From NCBI RefSeq assembly GCF_001183865.1, contig NZ_CP012020.1:1736001-1800000 (forward strand): DNA of 64,000 nt, given 5' to 3'. Positions 17,221-25,248 of this stretch are shown piece after piece. The notes beneath the pieces were generated by a model. That model worked only from the letters and a program-made list of their open reading frames with translations. It searched no databases and was not told where the DNA came from. Both the position numbers and the translations under genes were made by a program. Positions within the stretch are counted from its first letter, which is position 1. The number at the start of each line of letters is the position of its first letter. This stretch comes from Methylophilus sp. TWE2. GTDB lineage: Bacteria; Pseudomonadota; Gammaproteobacteria; Burkholderiales; Methylophilaceae.

Positions 17221-17822
17221 ATGGATAAAATGACTTCTTCAACTGTTTTCTTCACTTCCTCGAGCGGCCTATGTGCGTCGATGACGCGGAACCTTTGCGG
17301 ATACTCGGCAGCCCTCTTTAAGTATTGAGACCGTAATCGGGCAAAAAATTCCGCCCCCTGGGCTTCAAACTTATCCGGCGCACGCGCGCTGGCCAGGCGT
17401 TGCAAACTGACTTCAACCGGTACATCAAACAGCAAGGTGACGTCAGGCTGCAACTCACCTTGTACCCATTGCTCCAATTGTTGCATCTTATGCATGGGCA
17501 AACCCCTGGCCCCACATTGATAGGCATATGAAGCATCGGTAAACCGGTCTGACACCACAATCGCATCACGCTGCAAGGCAGGTAATATCACCTGCTGCAA
17601 ATGTTCGGCACGGGCGGCGAACATGAGCAAAGATTCTGTTTCCACATGCATCTCCCTGTGCAACAAGAGTTCACGCAACTCTTCCCCAAGTGGTGTGCCC
17701 CCTGGTTCACGTGTAGAAACGACCTCACGACCACCTGACGCCAGCAGTTGCAGAATGGTTGGGATGTGCGTGCTCTTGCCTGCGCCATCCATGCCTTCAA
17801 GCGTAATAAATAGACCCGCCAT
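17217..17822 (-). CDS. tmk: Thymidylate kinase
   Basis: Phosphorylates dTMP to dTDP with ATP. The 201-residue protein has normal length and shows the P-loop LEGMDGAGKSTH, the DR(Y/F) motif in VSDRFTDASYAYQ and the lid region SARAPDKFEAQGAEFF. It is embedded between mltG (22 bases upstream) and holB (4-base overlap), the standard proteobacterial order. Confidence 0.96.
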   Translation of the reverse strand: MAGLFITLEGMDGAGKSTHIPTILQLLASGGREVVSTREPGGTPLGEELRELLLHREMHVETESLLMFAARAEHLQQVILPALQRDAIVVSDRFTDASYAYQCGARGLPMHKMQQLEQWVQGELQPDVTLLFDVPVEVSLQRLASARAPDKFEAQGAEFFARLRSQYLKRAAEYPQRFRVIDAHRPLEEVKKTVEEVILSI

Positions 17823-17844
17823 TACCTCATCATCCCTCAGTCAT

Positions 17845-18852
17845 TTAGTGCTTTTTTAATTGATAGGCCCGTACCGCCTGGTTATGTGCTTCCAGCGAGC
17901 TGGTAAATACATGCCGTCCTTGCCCATTTGCTACAAAATACAAGGCATTCGTCTTAGCCGGATGCAATGCAGCCTGAATAGAAGCCAACCCAGGCAAAGC
18001 GATCGGTGTGGGCGGCAAGCCGCTACGCGTATATGTGTTATAAGGCGTATCCGTTAACAAGTCTTTCTTGGTGATATTGCCGCGATACCGCGTGCCCATG
18101 CCATAAATCACCGTGGGATCGGTTTGCAAGCGCATGCCTTTACGCAGGCGGTTGACAAACACGCCTGCAATTTGTGGCCGCTCTTCCTCTACCCCGGTTT
18201 CTTTTTCCACAATCGATGCCATCACCAGCGCCTCATACATGGACCGGTAAGGCAACCCAGCCTCACGCCCCTCCCAGGCGGCAGTCAAATGCTGCACCAT
18301 TTTCTGGTAGGCCCGCTTGTAAAGGTCGACATCACTGCTTTGCGCATCGAGGAAATAAGTGTCGGGGAAAAACCAGCCTTCAGGATGTTGGTCCTGGCCG
18401 CTGACCAACTGCATCAACTCATGGTCTGACAGCATTACCGTGTCATGACGGATCCCGGGCATTTGTGCCAGTTTCTGACGGAAATCGGTAAAGGTTTTTC
18501 CCTCAGTTAATTGCAACTTGAACTGATCAAAGGTACCATGCTTGAGAATATCCAGCAAAGATAGCACTTGTAACGGCGTATTCAGGGCGTAATCTCCCGC
18601 CTGTAATTTGTTGCCACTCCCTGTCAGCTTGACCATGAGCAAAAAACTGTATGGCTCAGTCAGCACGCCCGCAGCCACCAACTGATCAGCAATCCCGCGC
18701 ACACTGGCCCCGGCTGGAATCTGCAACCCAATTGTTTCTGACGCCATGGGCAAAGGCCGGATCATAAAAATCACCATCCAGATGCCAAGTGCCAACCCAC
18801 CGAGGCCAAGCAATGCAGCCCCGTATTTCATACCCTGCTTAATGAACCACAT
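17845..18852 (-). CDS. mltG: Endolytic murein transglycosylase
   Basis: Inner-membrane YceG/MltG protein that cleaves nascent peptidoglycan glycan strands and sets their length. One N-terminal membrane helix (about residues 10-30) precedes a LysM-like domain and the catalytic domain. The active-site Glu lies in ASIVEKETGVEEER near residue 215, followed by NRLRKGMRLQTDPTVIYG. The ATG at 18852 overlaps the end of pabC by 14 bases; an internal ATG seven codons later is possible but has poor spacing to its GGG. Confidence 0.95.
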   Translation of the reverse strand: MWFIKQGMKYGAALLGLGGLALGIWMVIFMIRPLPMASETIGLQIPAGASVRGIADQLVAAGVLTEPYSFLLMVKLTGSGNKLQAGDYALNTPLQVLSLLDILKHGTFDQFKLQLTEGKTFTDFRQKLAQMPGIRHDTVMLSDHELMQLVSGQDQHPEGWFFPDTYFLDAQSSDVDLYKRAYQKMVQHLTAAWEGREAGLPYRSMYEALVMASIVEKETGVEEERPQIAGVFVNRLRKGMRLQTDPTVIYGMGTRYRGNITKKDLLTDTPYNTYTRSGLPPTPIALPGLASIQAALHPAKTNALYFVANGQGRHVFTSSLEAHNQAVRAYQLKKH

Positions 18853-19678
18853 AATTCAAATATGCTCTTAATTCCTTGGCCCAGTCATTGCTGGCAATCG
18901 CCTGCTCATCAATCTGCGTCACCTGCAATACACCATAAACACTATTTGCGATCACCACCGCATCGGCAGTCAACAGGTTTTCCATCAATAAGCTGGTGGT
19001 CACGACAGTGTTGCCACGCGTTTTGTACCAGTCGAGAATTTTTTGCCGCATGACACCGGCCACGCCGCAATGGTCCAGCGCTGGTGTCATCACCAAACCA
19101 TCTTTGCTGATAAACAGGTTGCCGCTGACAGCTTCAATCACATGATCATCATAATCACGCAATATGCCATCAAAAAAGCGGGGATCCTTGAGTTCTGCAC
19201 GGGCCAATACGTTTTCAAGACGATTCAGGTGCTTGATGCCAGCCAGTAATGGCTGCGAGGCCAGCCGGGTCTGGCAGGTATATAGGGCGACTCCCGCACT
19301 GTAAATCTCCGCAGAATACTCTGGCAGCGCACTATGGACAAACACTCGCGTGGGTTCACAAATGGCCGGCGGCGCATATCCCCTGGCGCCATCCCCGCGC
19401 GTAATGATAATCTTGATGATGCCGGAGGATTGCTCGACCTCCAAGGCAGACGCCATAAAGTACTTGAACTCCTGCATCAGCAATTCCGCTGATGGGCACA
19501 CAATCTGGATTTTGCTGCAATCGGCCACCAGCGTCTGGTAATGCAACGGCCAATCCAGCAACTCCCCATTGAGCAGGCGCATGGTGCGGAAAATACCATC
19601 CCCGTAGGCGAAACCACGGTTGGTCGGCGCAATGCCAGAGACCAATTTACCATTGACGCAATAGCGGACTGAGGTCAT
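18839..19678 (-). CDS. pabC: Aminodeoxychorismate lyase
   Basis: PLP enzyme of fold type IV that releases pyruvate from aminodeoxychorismate to give p-aminobenzoate for folate. The 279-residue protein shows the family start NGKLVSGIAPTNRGFAYGDGIFRTM, the lysine region AGIKHLNRLENVLARAE, and MTPALDHCGVAGVMRQ. It heads the operon with mltG, tmk, holB, pilZ and tatD. Folate supply is of added interest in an organism that captures formaldehyde on tetrahydrofolate, though the linkage here is the general one. Confidence 0.93.
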   Translation of the reverse strand: MTSVRYCVNGKLVSGIAPTNRGFAYGDGIFRTMRLLNGELLDWPLHYQTLVADCSKIQIVCPSAELLMQEFKYFMASALEVEQSSGIIKIIITRGDGARGYAPPAICEPTRVFVHSALPEYSAEIYSAGVALYTCQTRLASQPLLAGIKHLNRLENVLARAELKDPRFFDGILRDYDDHVIEAVSGNLFISKDGLVMTPALDHCGVAGVMRQKILDWYKTRGNTVVTTSLLMENLLTADAVVIANSVYGVLQVTQIDEQAIASNDWAKELRAYLNYVVH

Positions 19679-19802
19679 GAGATGCCAAAAAGAGTGATAT
19701 CGAACAAGGCTGAAACCTTACCATAAATCGTCGCTGTCAGCCTCGCCACATCATGAAAAACAGCCATCAAACGGTAGTCAAATAGCGAAATGAAGGACTT
19801 TC

Positions 19803-19829
19803 TAAAGTTTATTAGAACAATGCCGTTAA
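19803..19829 (+). promoter_or_regulatory. FliA (sigma-28) promoter
   Basis: TAAAGTTT (19803-19810), exactly the consensus -35, an 11-base spacer and GCCGTTAA (19822-19829), one base from the consensus GCCGATAA. It lies 46 bases before the start of the Ser-rich gene. This is a strong match for the flagellar late-gene sigma factor. Confidence 0.8.
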
Positions 19830-19875
19830 AGAGTTAAGGCGTAATGTATCCCTACTATTTTCACGAGGTAAGGCC

Positions 19876-20310
19876 ATGTCAGTTTCAACCATTCAAACCA
19901 ACCTCTCAGCATTATTGAATAAAGCCTATAACTCCGGCTCAAGCGACGCCATCAGCCAGCTCGCCAAGGAAAAGACAGCAAGCCCTGAAAGTACTGACTC
20001 CTCTTCAGCAAGCAGCCAGGTCACGCTAAGCGGTGCTGATAACACAGCAGCCACCTACACCGCTAAAGGTTTGATGCAACAATTACGGCAATATCAATTG
20101 AGTAATGCTACCTTGATATTTGGCAACGGGGATGATAGCAATGAAGACACCACCGGCCTCACTGGCTTAATGGGCGGATCATCCAATACTGAGCAGGAAG
20201 GCATGAGCGAGGACTGGGTAGCTGCTATCAGTGAAAATCCCGGCAAAGCGGCCGTCATGGTCGCCAGCACTAAAAGCAGCACGCTCAATACCATTCTCGG
20301 CAATGATTAA
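19876..20310 (+). CDS. Ser-rich protein of unknown function, flagellar regulon
   Basis: A 144-residue acidic protein rich in Ser, Thr, Asn and Ala, with no signal peptide, no Cys and no membrane segment. It begins MSVSTIQTNLSALLNKAY, has a Ser-rich linker (residues 35-52), a short helical part GLMQQLRQYQLSNATLIFG and a second low-complexity part. I do not recognise the family. Ribosome site GAGG/AAGG precedes ATG 19876. The upstream FliA-type promoter places it with late flagellar or chemotaxis genes; it could be a secreted or filament-associated protein, but that is inference. Confidence 0.75.
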   Translation: MSVSTIQTNLSALLNKAYNSGSSDAISQLAKEKTASPESTDSSSASSQVTLSGADNTAATYTAKGLMQQLRQYQLSNATLIFGNGDDSNEDTTGLTGLMGGSSNTEQEGMSEDWVAAISENPGKAAVMVASTKSSTLNTILGND

Positions 20311-20327
20311 CCGCTGATATACCGCCG

Positions 20328-20822
20328 CTACTCCTTGACAAAACTACCTTGCGTTTTGCTGCTCAACAATTGCATCAAATCGGCTGAGCGCACAGCCAAG
20401 GCATAACCAAGCACACCGCTACCTATCACTACCGTCTCATAGCGAGACACACTGCTATCGACCAACACACGCAACCCTTCAGGTAAAGCGATGGGCGGCA
20501 CAGCACCCACGACATAGCCGGTTGCTTCCGGTACTTCATCATACTCGGCCATCCGGCATTTACGTTCGTTTAAATGGCTGCGTAACAAAGCCCAATCAGC
20601 GCGGCCACCACCAGCAACAGCCAGCAAACAAAAGCCGCTGCTCTCTCCTTTGAATACCACACTGCGCACCACAGACTGCGGGTCTAAACCCTGGGCAGAA
20701 AGTAATTCTTCCAGGCTACGAATAGGTTTCTTGTCTTCACTGAGTGGGATTTCAATGACCTGAAACTGGATGTGATGTTGCACGAGCAACTCAGTGACGG
20801 GCGAATGAATATTGGCGGTCAT
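20328..20822 (-). CDS. YbaK/ProX-type aminoacyl-tRNA deacylase
   Basis: A 164-residue single-domain protein of the YbaK/EbsC/ProXp family, which hydrolyses mischarged tRNAs in trans (for example Ala- or Cys-tRNAPro). Visible features are SVVFKGESSGFCLLAVAGGGRADW, a KCRMA motif, and the glycine-rich GYVVGAVPPIALPEGLRVLVD near residue 105, which is the family's substrate-binding turn. Exact specificity cannot be read from the sequence. It lies tail-to-tail with the Ser-rich gene and 25 bases downstream of the MazG-like gene. Confidence 0.85.
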   Translation of the reverse strand: MTANIHSPVTELLVQHHIQFQVIEIPLSEDKKPIRSLEELLSAQGLDPQSVVRSVVFKGESSGFCLLAVAGGGRADWALLRSHLNERKCRMAEYDEVPEATGYVVGAVPPIALPEGLRVLVDSSVSRYETVVIGSGVLGYALAVRSADLMQLLSSKTQGSFVKE

Positions 20823-20847
20823 GGGTGTATTCCTTCACAAATCGCAA

Positions 20848-21210
20848 TCAATCAATGGACTGGTATTCGGTGTATTTTGCATTGCTACCCTTGCATTTTT
20901 CAACCGGGTATTTTTGTGCATTGAGGTCGATTTTCGCATTGGCAGCCTGAATCAAATTAATGCCACATACCTCAGCAATGCGCAGCAGGTAGACAAAGGT
21001 ATCTGCCAGCTCCTGTCCCACTTTTTGCCTGGTTTCTTCATCCAGTTGGCGGCTATCTGCTTCTGTCATCCATTGAAAATGTTCAACCACTTCGGCGGCT
21101 TCGACGATCATGGCCATCGCCAGGTTTTTGGGCGAATGAAACTGTGCCCAGTCGCGCTCTTCAACAAAGGCATTCACACGAGCTCGCAACGCATCAATTG
21201 AATCAGTCAT
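20848..21210 (-). CDS. MazG-like nucleotide pyrophosphohydrolase
   Basis: A 120-residue all-alpha NTP pyrophosphatase of the RS21-C6/MazG class, which removes damaged or excess nucleotides. Metal-binding acidic residues are in AMAMIVEAAEVVEHFQW (EAAEVVE) and EELxDTxxY-like QELADTFVYLLRIAE. A basic patch AQKYPVEKC follows, as in dCTPase-type members. It lies within a minus-strand run of RNA and nucleotide genes. Confidence 0.85.
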   Translation of the reverse strand: MTDSIDALRARVNAFVEERDWAQFHSPKNLAMAMIVEAAEVVEHFQWMTEADSRQLDEETRQKVGQELADTFVYLLRIAEVCGINLIQAANAKIDLNAQKYPVEKCKGSNAKYTEYQSID

Positions 21211-21237
21211 CTTGCTATCCTGTTAACAATCAAAAGC

Positions 21238-22425
21238 TTACTGAGTATCATCCACCACTGGTGACTCTGCCTTCTCACGGCGGTTGCTGCCTGCTACCAT
21301 TTTGATCTCGAACAATCGGCATTCCAGCGGGCCATTATACAAAGGCGTTTTTTTGCTGGGGCTTAAACGCATCAGCTTGGGCATCTGCAAATCGTTGGTG
21401 AGGAAATAGGTGTTCCAGCCAGAAAATCGTTGTTTGAGCGTGGCGGCCATTTGCGGATAGAGCGCGGCCAGCGTTTCATCTTCACCAATACGCACGCCAT
21501 AAGGCGGGTTGGCAACCAGCACACCACTCTCGGCAGGTGGCACTACCTGGGTAAACTCCCAATGCGTCAATTGCACGGCGTCCAGCCAGCCAGCCATTTC
21601 CAGGTTCTGCTTGGTGACGCGTACGGCGCGTAAATCCATATCTGAACCGTAAATGCTTTGGAAAGTCACTGGTTTGACGGCTTTAGCTGCGGCATTGCGG
21701 ATTTTGCGGAAGGTATCAGATTCAAAGTTTTTGAGTTTTTCAAAGCCGAAATGACGGTTTAACCCTGGCGCAATATTGAGCGCCATCATCACTGCCTCGA
21801 GCAAAAACGTACCACTGCCACACATTGGATCCAACAGGGCCTGGCCAGGCTGCCAGCCGGTGAGCTTGAGAATACCCGCAGCCAGGTTTTCACGCAACGG
21901 CGCTTCTATGCTGTTTTTACGGTTGCCGCGCTGGTAAAGCGGGTTGCCAGAAGTATCCACATAGAGCTGGTAGCTATCGCTGGTCAGGTAGACGTGCACG
22001 CGGACCGCGGGTTCGCGGGTATCAATATTCGGGCGGCTGCCGACGGCCTGGCGGAATTTGTCGCAAATTGCATCTTTGACACGCAGGGTAATAAATTCCA
22101 GGCTTTTAAGCGGGCTACGCACCGCCGTGACCTTGACCATCATGCTGTGCTTCACATCAAACCAGTTGGGCCAATTGATTTTTAATGCGCCCTGGTAGAT
22201 ATCGTCTTCTTTGGTATATTTGCCTCGCCCCACTTGCATGAGGATACGTGTTGCCACGCGCGAATGCAGGTTGGCGTGGTAACAGACCGACAACTCACCA
22301 CTAAAACTGGCGCCGCCATCGGTGGCTTTGATATCACGCGCCCCGCTCTGCTTGAGCTCATCGACGAGAATGGCTTCCAGGCCACGCGGGCAGGTTGCGA
22401 AAAATTGATTCAGGAAATTAGCCAC
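21238..22425 (-). CDS. rlmL: THUMP-domain 23S rRNA N2-guanine methyltransferase
   Basis: A 395-residue class I SAM RNA methyltransferase of the RlmL N-terminal/YpsC type (COG0116). The THUMP domain occupies about residues 45-155, followed by FYLTS-like VYLTSDSYQLYVDTSG, then SAM motif LLDPMCGSGTFLLEAVM (about 200) and the catalytic NPPY in VANPPYGVRIGE. It lacks the RlmK half found in E. coli RlmL, as is usual outside enterics, so the symbol is approximate. It overlaps the spermidine synthase-like gene by 8 bases. Confidence 0.88.
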   Translation of the reverse strand: MANFLNQFFATCPRGLEAILVDELKQSGARDIKATDGGASFSGELSVCYHANLHSRVATRILMQVGRGKYTKEDDIYQGALKINWPNWFDVKHSMMVKVTAVRSPLKSLEFITLRVKDAICDKFRQAVGSRPNIDTREPAVRVHVYLTSDSYQLYVDTSGNPLYQRGNRKNSIEAPLRENLAAGILKLTGWQPGQALLDPMCGSGTFLLEAVMMALNIAPGLNRHFGFEKLKNFESDTFRKIRNAAAKAVKPVTFQSIYGSDMDLRAVRVTKQNLEMAGWLDAVQLTHWEFTQVVPPAESGVLVANPPYGVRIGEDETLAALYPQMAATLKQRFSGWNTYFLTNDLQMPKLMRLSPSKKTPLYNGPLECRLFEIKMVAGSNRREKAESPVVDDTQ

Positions 22426-23209
22426 CGAGTTGAAACTCCTTGCCGTTATTGGGGTTTGCGCCTTGCAGGCGGTCTATGAGGTCTGGAAAGTTGATATTGT
22501 GCGTTTGCATGGCTTCTTGTACACGTTTGCGTAAAGTCGCCAGATCCGGGATAGGCAGTTCGGGGTTGAAGCCGAACACAATGATGTTGCCAGGCTTGCC
22601 TGTAGGCATCATCAGCACACGTTGACCGAATGTCTGCTCCATGCGCTGCATGTAGATATCAAACTTCTTGTCCGAGCCCCACAGGTTGATCGTAAACAGG
22701 CCGTTAGGGGTCAAGGCCTCGGCACAATCATCAAAAAAAGATTGTGTACAAAAGTCTGGCGGCAAACCATTGCTACCAAACGCATCCATCATGAGCCAGT
22801 CACATTGACCCGGATGCTGTTGAATGTAAGCAATACCGTCACCTTCGATAATCTGCAGGCGTTCATCATCGTCAGGCACGTAAAAATGACTGCGTGCTAC
22901 CTGAATGACCTGCGGATTCAGTTCAATCACGGTCTGCCGGATCTGCGGACAGAATTTCCATACATACTTGGCAATGGAGCCACCGCCCAAACCAACCAGT
23001 ACCAATTTACTGGCATCTGGCTTGAACAACAGGCTGCTCATCGCACCCCATGAATACGCCAACACCAAGGCATAAGGGTCTTTGACCTTCATGCTACTTT
23101 GTATGGTGGGGGAGCCCAAGTGCATGGAGCGTACGCCGTCTGTTTCAGTGACTTCTACCATCTCAAAGTCGGACACGGCTTTATGAATTTTTCGGTTGAA
23201 TTTAAACAT
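22418..23209 (-). CDS. Spermidine synthase-like methyltransferase-fold protein
   Basis: A 263-residue protein of the SpeE superfamily. It has the SAM/dcSAM-binding loop LVLVGLGGGSIAKYVWK (near residue 70), the acidic VIELNPQVIQVAR and the gate region LMMDAFGSNGLPPDF. Divergent members of this group in proteobacteria are not proven polyamine synthases, so the activity is uncertain. It is translationally linked to both neighbours: one shared base with the RNase II-like gene and 8 bases with the rRNA methyltransferase. Confidence 0.78.
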   Translation of the reverse strand: MFKFNRKIHKAVSDFEMVEVTETDGVRSMHLGSPTIQSSMKVKDPYALVLAYSWGAMSSLLFKPDASKLVLVGLGGGSIAKYVWKFCPQIRQTVIELNPQVIQVARSHFYVPDDDERLQIIEGDGIAYIQQHPGQCDWLMMDAFGSNGLPPDFCTQSFFDDCAEALTPNGLFTINLWGSDKKFDIYMQRMEQTFGQRVLMMPTGKPGNIIVFGFNPELPIPDLATLRKRVQEAMQTHNINFPDLIDRLQGANPNNGKEFQLGG

Positions 23210-25131
23210 TACGCGCTCTCTGCCTGTTCATCCGAGTGACTGGCGGTTTCAACGGGTGCATTGTTTTCTTCTGGCATGGCTTCTGCTGACATCGCCTCTT
23301 CAACCACTTGCAAGAATTTGCTCTCCAGTTCCATCAGCAAGGTATCCACTTTCTGCACCGCCAACCTGACTTTAGTGCCAGGTTTGGTCGCTGGCAAACT
23401 GTGCACCTTGGTCATATACGGCAGGTTTTCAAGACGCACCAGGTTTTCACGCCAGACGGTCGCGTCGATTTCAGTGATATTTTCCTGGATCAGGTATTGC
23501 AAGCACCAGTAACGTTCCATGCGTGTCTGGAATTCGTTATAGGCATTATAGGTTTGATCAAAATTCCGCATATGGCCGACGATTTCATCGCCGTTGGCTG
23601 CATAGACAGGGTCTTGTAGCGTCAGCACACTGATCAGTTGCCGCTGGTTGATTAAATCCACCGCACGGCGTAAGGGAGAAGTACACCAGGCATATTGCGC
23701 CACGCCCAAGCCTTGATGGCTTTCAGCCTTGGTCGTCATATACACTTTGCCGCCATTTTGCGCGCGGTAAATACCAGGCACGCCATGCTCGGCCAGCAAC
23801 AGGCCCCACTGGCTATTGGCGGCAATCATGAGCTCGGCCACCAGTTTATCCATGGGGGAACCGCGCTGGCGATTGATAATGCTGACAATCCCATCGGTGA
23901 CATAAAAATTGAAATCCACAGGTTGTGGGCGCGTCGGGTCATATTTGCCACGGGCTTTTTCCAGGCTCTCAGCAAGACGGAACAGGAACACCAGCGATGA
24001 CCACAATGGATGTCCGCTATCCTGTTCTAAAGTGGTTTCATTGAAATAAGGTTCCAGCGTATCGTGGCGCAGGTTATCTGCAATCTGCACCCGCTCCAGT
24101 CGGCTTTGGTGATGCACGATGCTGAAATCAGGCGCGACTTCCAGGTAAAGCGACAAGGCTGGTTTGGTCTCACCCGCATCCAGGCTGAATGGCCGGATTG
24201 CCACTTCTGGCAACATGGTAATCTTGTGCCCAGGCATATACACGGTGGAGAGGCGCTTCATGACCTCATTGTCCAGTGCCTCACGCGGTGCAACCCCCAA
24301 CGACGGCGCCGCAATATGGATACCTACCTGCGTATTGCCATTAGCTAGCCGTGTCACCGACAAAGCATCATCAATTTCAGTGGTGGTGCTGTCATCAATA
24401 CTGAATGCCTGCACGTCAGACAGCGGTAAATCGTGTGGACTTTCTGCCAAAGAAAATGGCGGGAATTCAGTGCCATGCGCAAAATACTCGCGTAGAAACG
24501 CACCCAGATGGTAATCATGCACAGAAGGAATCGCGCCAACATCATGTAACACCTGGATAGGCAACTTTTTGAGCTCAGCAGCCGCCTGGTCGAGGGCTTT
24601 CCACTCCAGGCTATTCTTGTCTGGCGCATACAACAACTGGTCAAGCTTGCCTGCGAAGCTATCTGGTAGTGTCGCTGCTTTGAGCTGAGTCACCATTTGC
24701 GCCATCAGCTCGGCTTGCTTGCGTTTTTTTTCCATGCCAGCCAAGGCCGCTTTCAAGGTATCTTCCGGCGCCGCTTTATACTGCCCCTTGCCTTTGCGGT
24801 AAAAATACATGGGCGCGCCATGTAATTTAATGGCAATAGCGGCTGCCTGTTGCCGACTGGGCTTGCCGCCATAGTACTCTTCAGCCAGCGCTTCAAAACT
24901 GAATTCAGCCTCACCACAACATTCCCACAAGAAGTCTGTATCCAATGTGTCAGCCTCAGCCTGTGCGGCTTCCAGAAAACCTGACAGGCTACCGTCAAAC
25001 CGCATCAGTACATTAGCGGTTTTGATTTTGCTGCGCTTGCCCGAGCTCGCTTCGACCTGCATGCTGCTATCGGCCTCGGACATAATGGAGGCGACTTTAA
25101 AGCCTCCATCTTCTTCATAAAAAACATTCAT
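23209..25131 (-). CDS. RNB-domain exoribonuclease (RNase II-like)
   Basis: A 640-residue second RNB nuclease, distinct from the rnr gene 10 kb away. The N-terminal part is unusual for RNase II (MNVFYEEDGGFKVASIMSEAD). The catalytic core has AFSIDDSTTTEIDDALSVTR (about residue 245) with the acidic cluster, the AAPS and RP regions, and YAWCTSPLRRAVDLINQRQL near residue 500. A poorly conserved acidic tail replaces a strong S1 domain. It is likely a 3'-5' exoribonuclease of the family that also occurs in cyanobacteria and plastids. It heads the unit with the two methyltransferase-fold genes. Confidence 0.85.
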   Translation of the reverse strand: MNVFYEEDGGFKVASIMSEADSSMQVEASSGKRSKIKTANVLMRFDGSLSGFLEAAQAEADTLDTDFLWECCGEAEFSFEALAEEYYGGKPSRQQAAAIAIKLHGAPMYFYRKGKGQYKAAPEDTLKAALAGMEKKRKQAELMAQMVTQLKAATLPDSFAGKLDQLLYAPDKNSLEWKALDQAAAELKKLPIQVLHDVGAIPSVHDYHLGAFLREYFAHGTEFPPFSLAESPHDLPLSDVQAFSIDDSTTTEIDDALSVTRLANGNTQVGIHIAAPSLGVAPREALDNEVMKRLSTVYMPGHKITMLPEVAIRPFSLDAGETKPALSLYLEVAPDFSIVHHQSRLERVQIADNLRHDTLEPYFNETTLEQDSGHPLWSSLVFLFRLAESLEKARGKYDPTRPQPVDFNFYVTDGIVSIINRQRGSPMDKLVAELMIAANSQWGLLLAEHGVPGIYRAQNGGKVYMTTKAESHQGLGVAQYAWCTSPLRRAVDLINQRQLISVLTLQDPVYAANGDEIVGHMRNFDQTYNAYNEFQTRMERYWCLQYLIQENITEIDATVWRENLVRLENLPYMTKVHSLPATKPGTKVRLAVQKVDTLLMELESKFLQVVEEAMSAEAMPEENNAPVETASHSDEQAESA

Positions 25132-25248
25132 CTGGGAAATAACTGTGTGAGGTTCACACCATGGATATTCAAAACGCTATTTTACCCGAGAAGCGCACTG
25201 TTTTTTGGCAAGCAGTGAACTTTAAGCAGCGAGACCGACTAAAATAAC

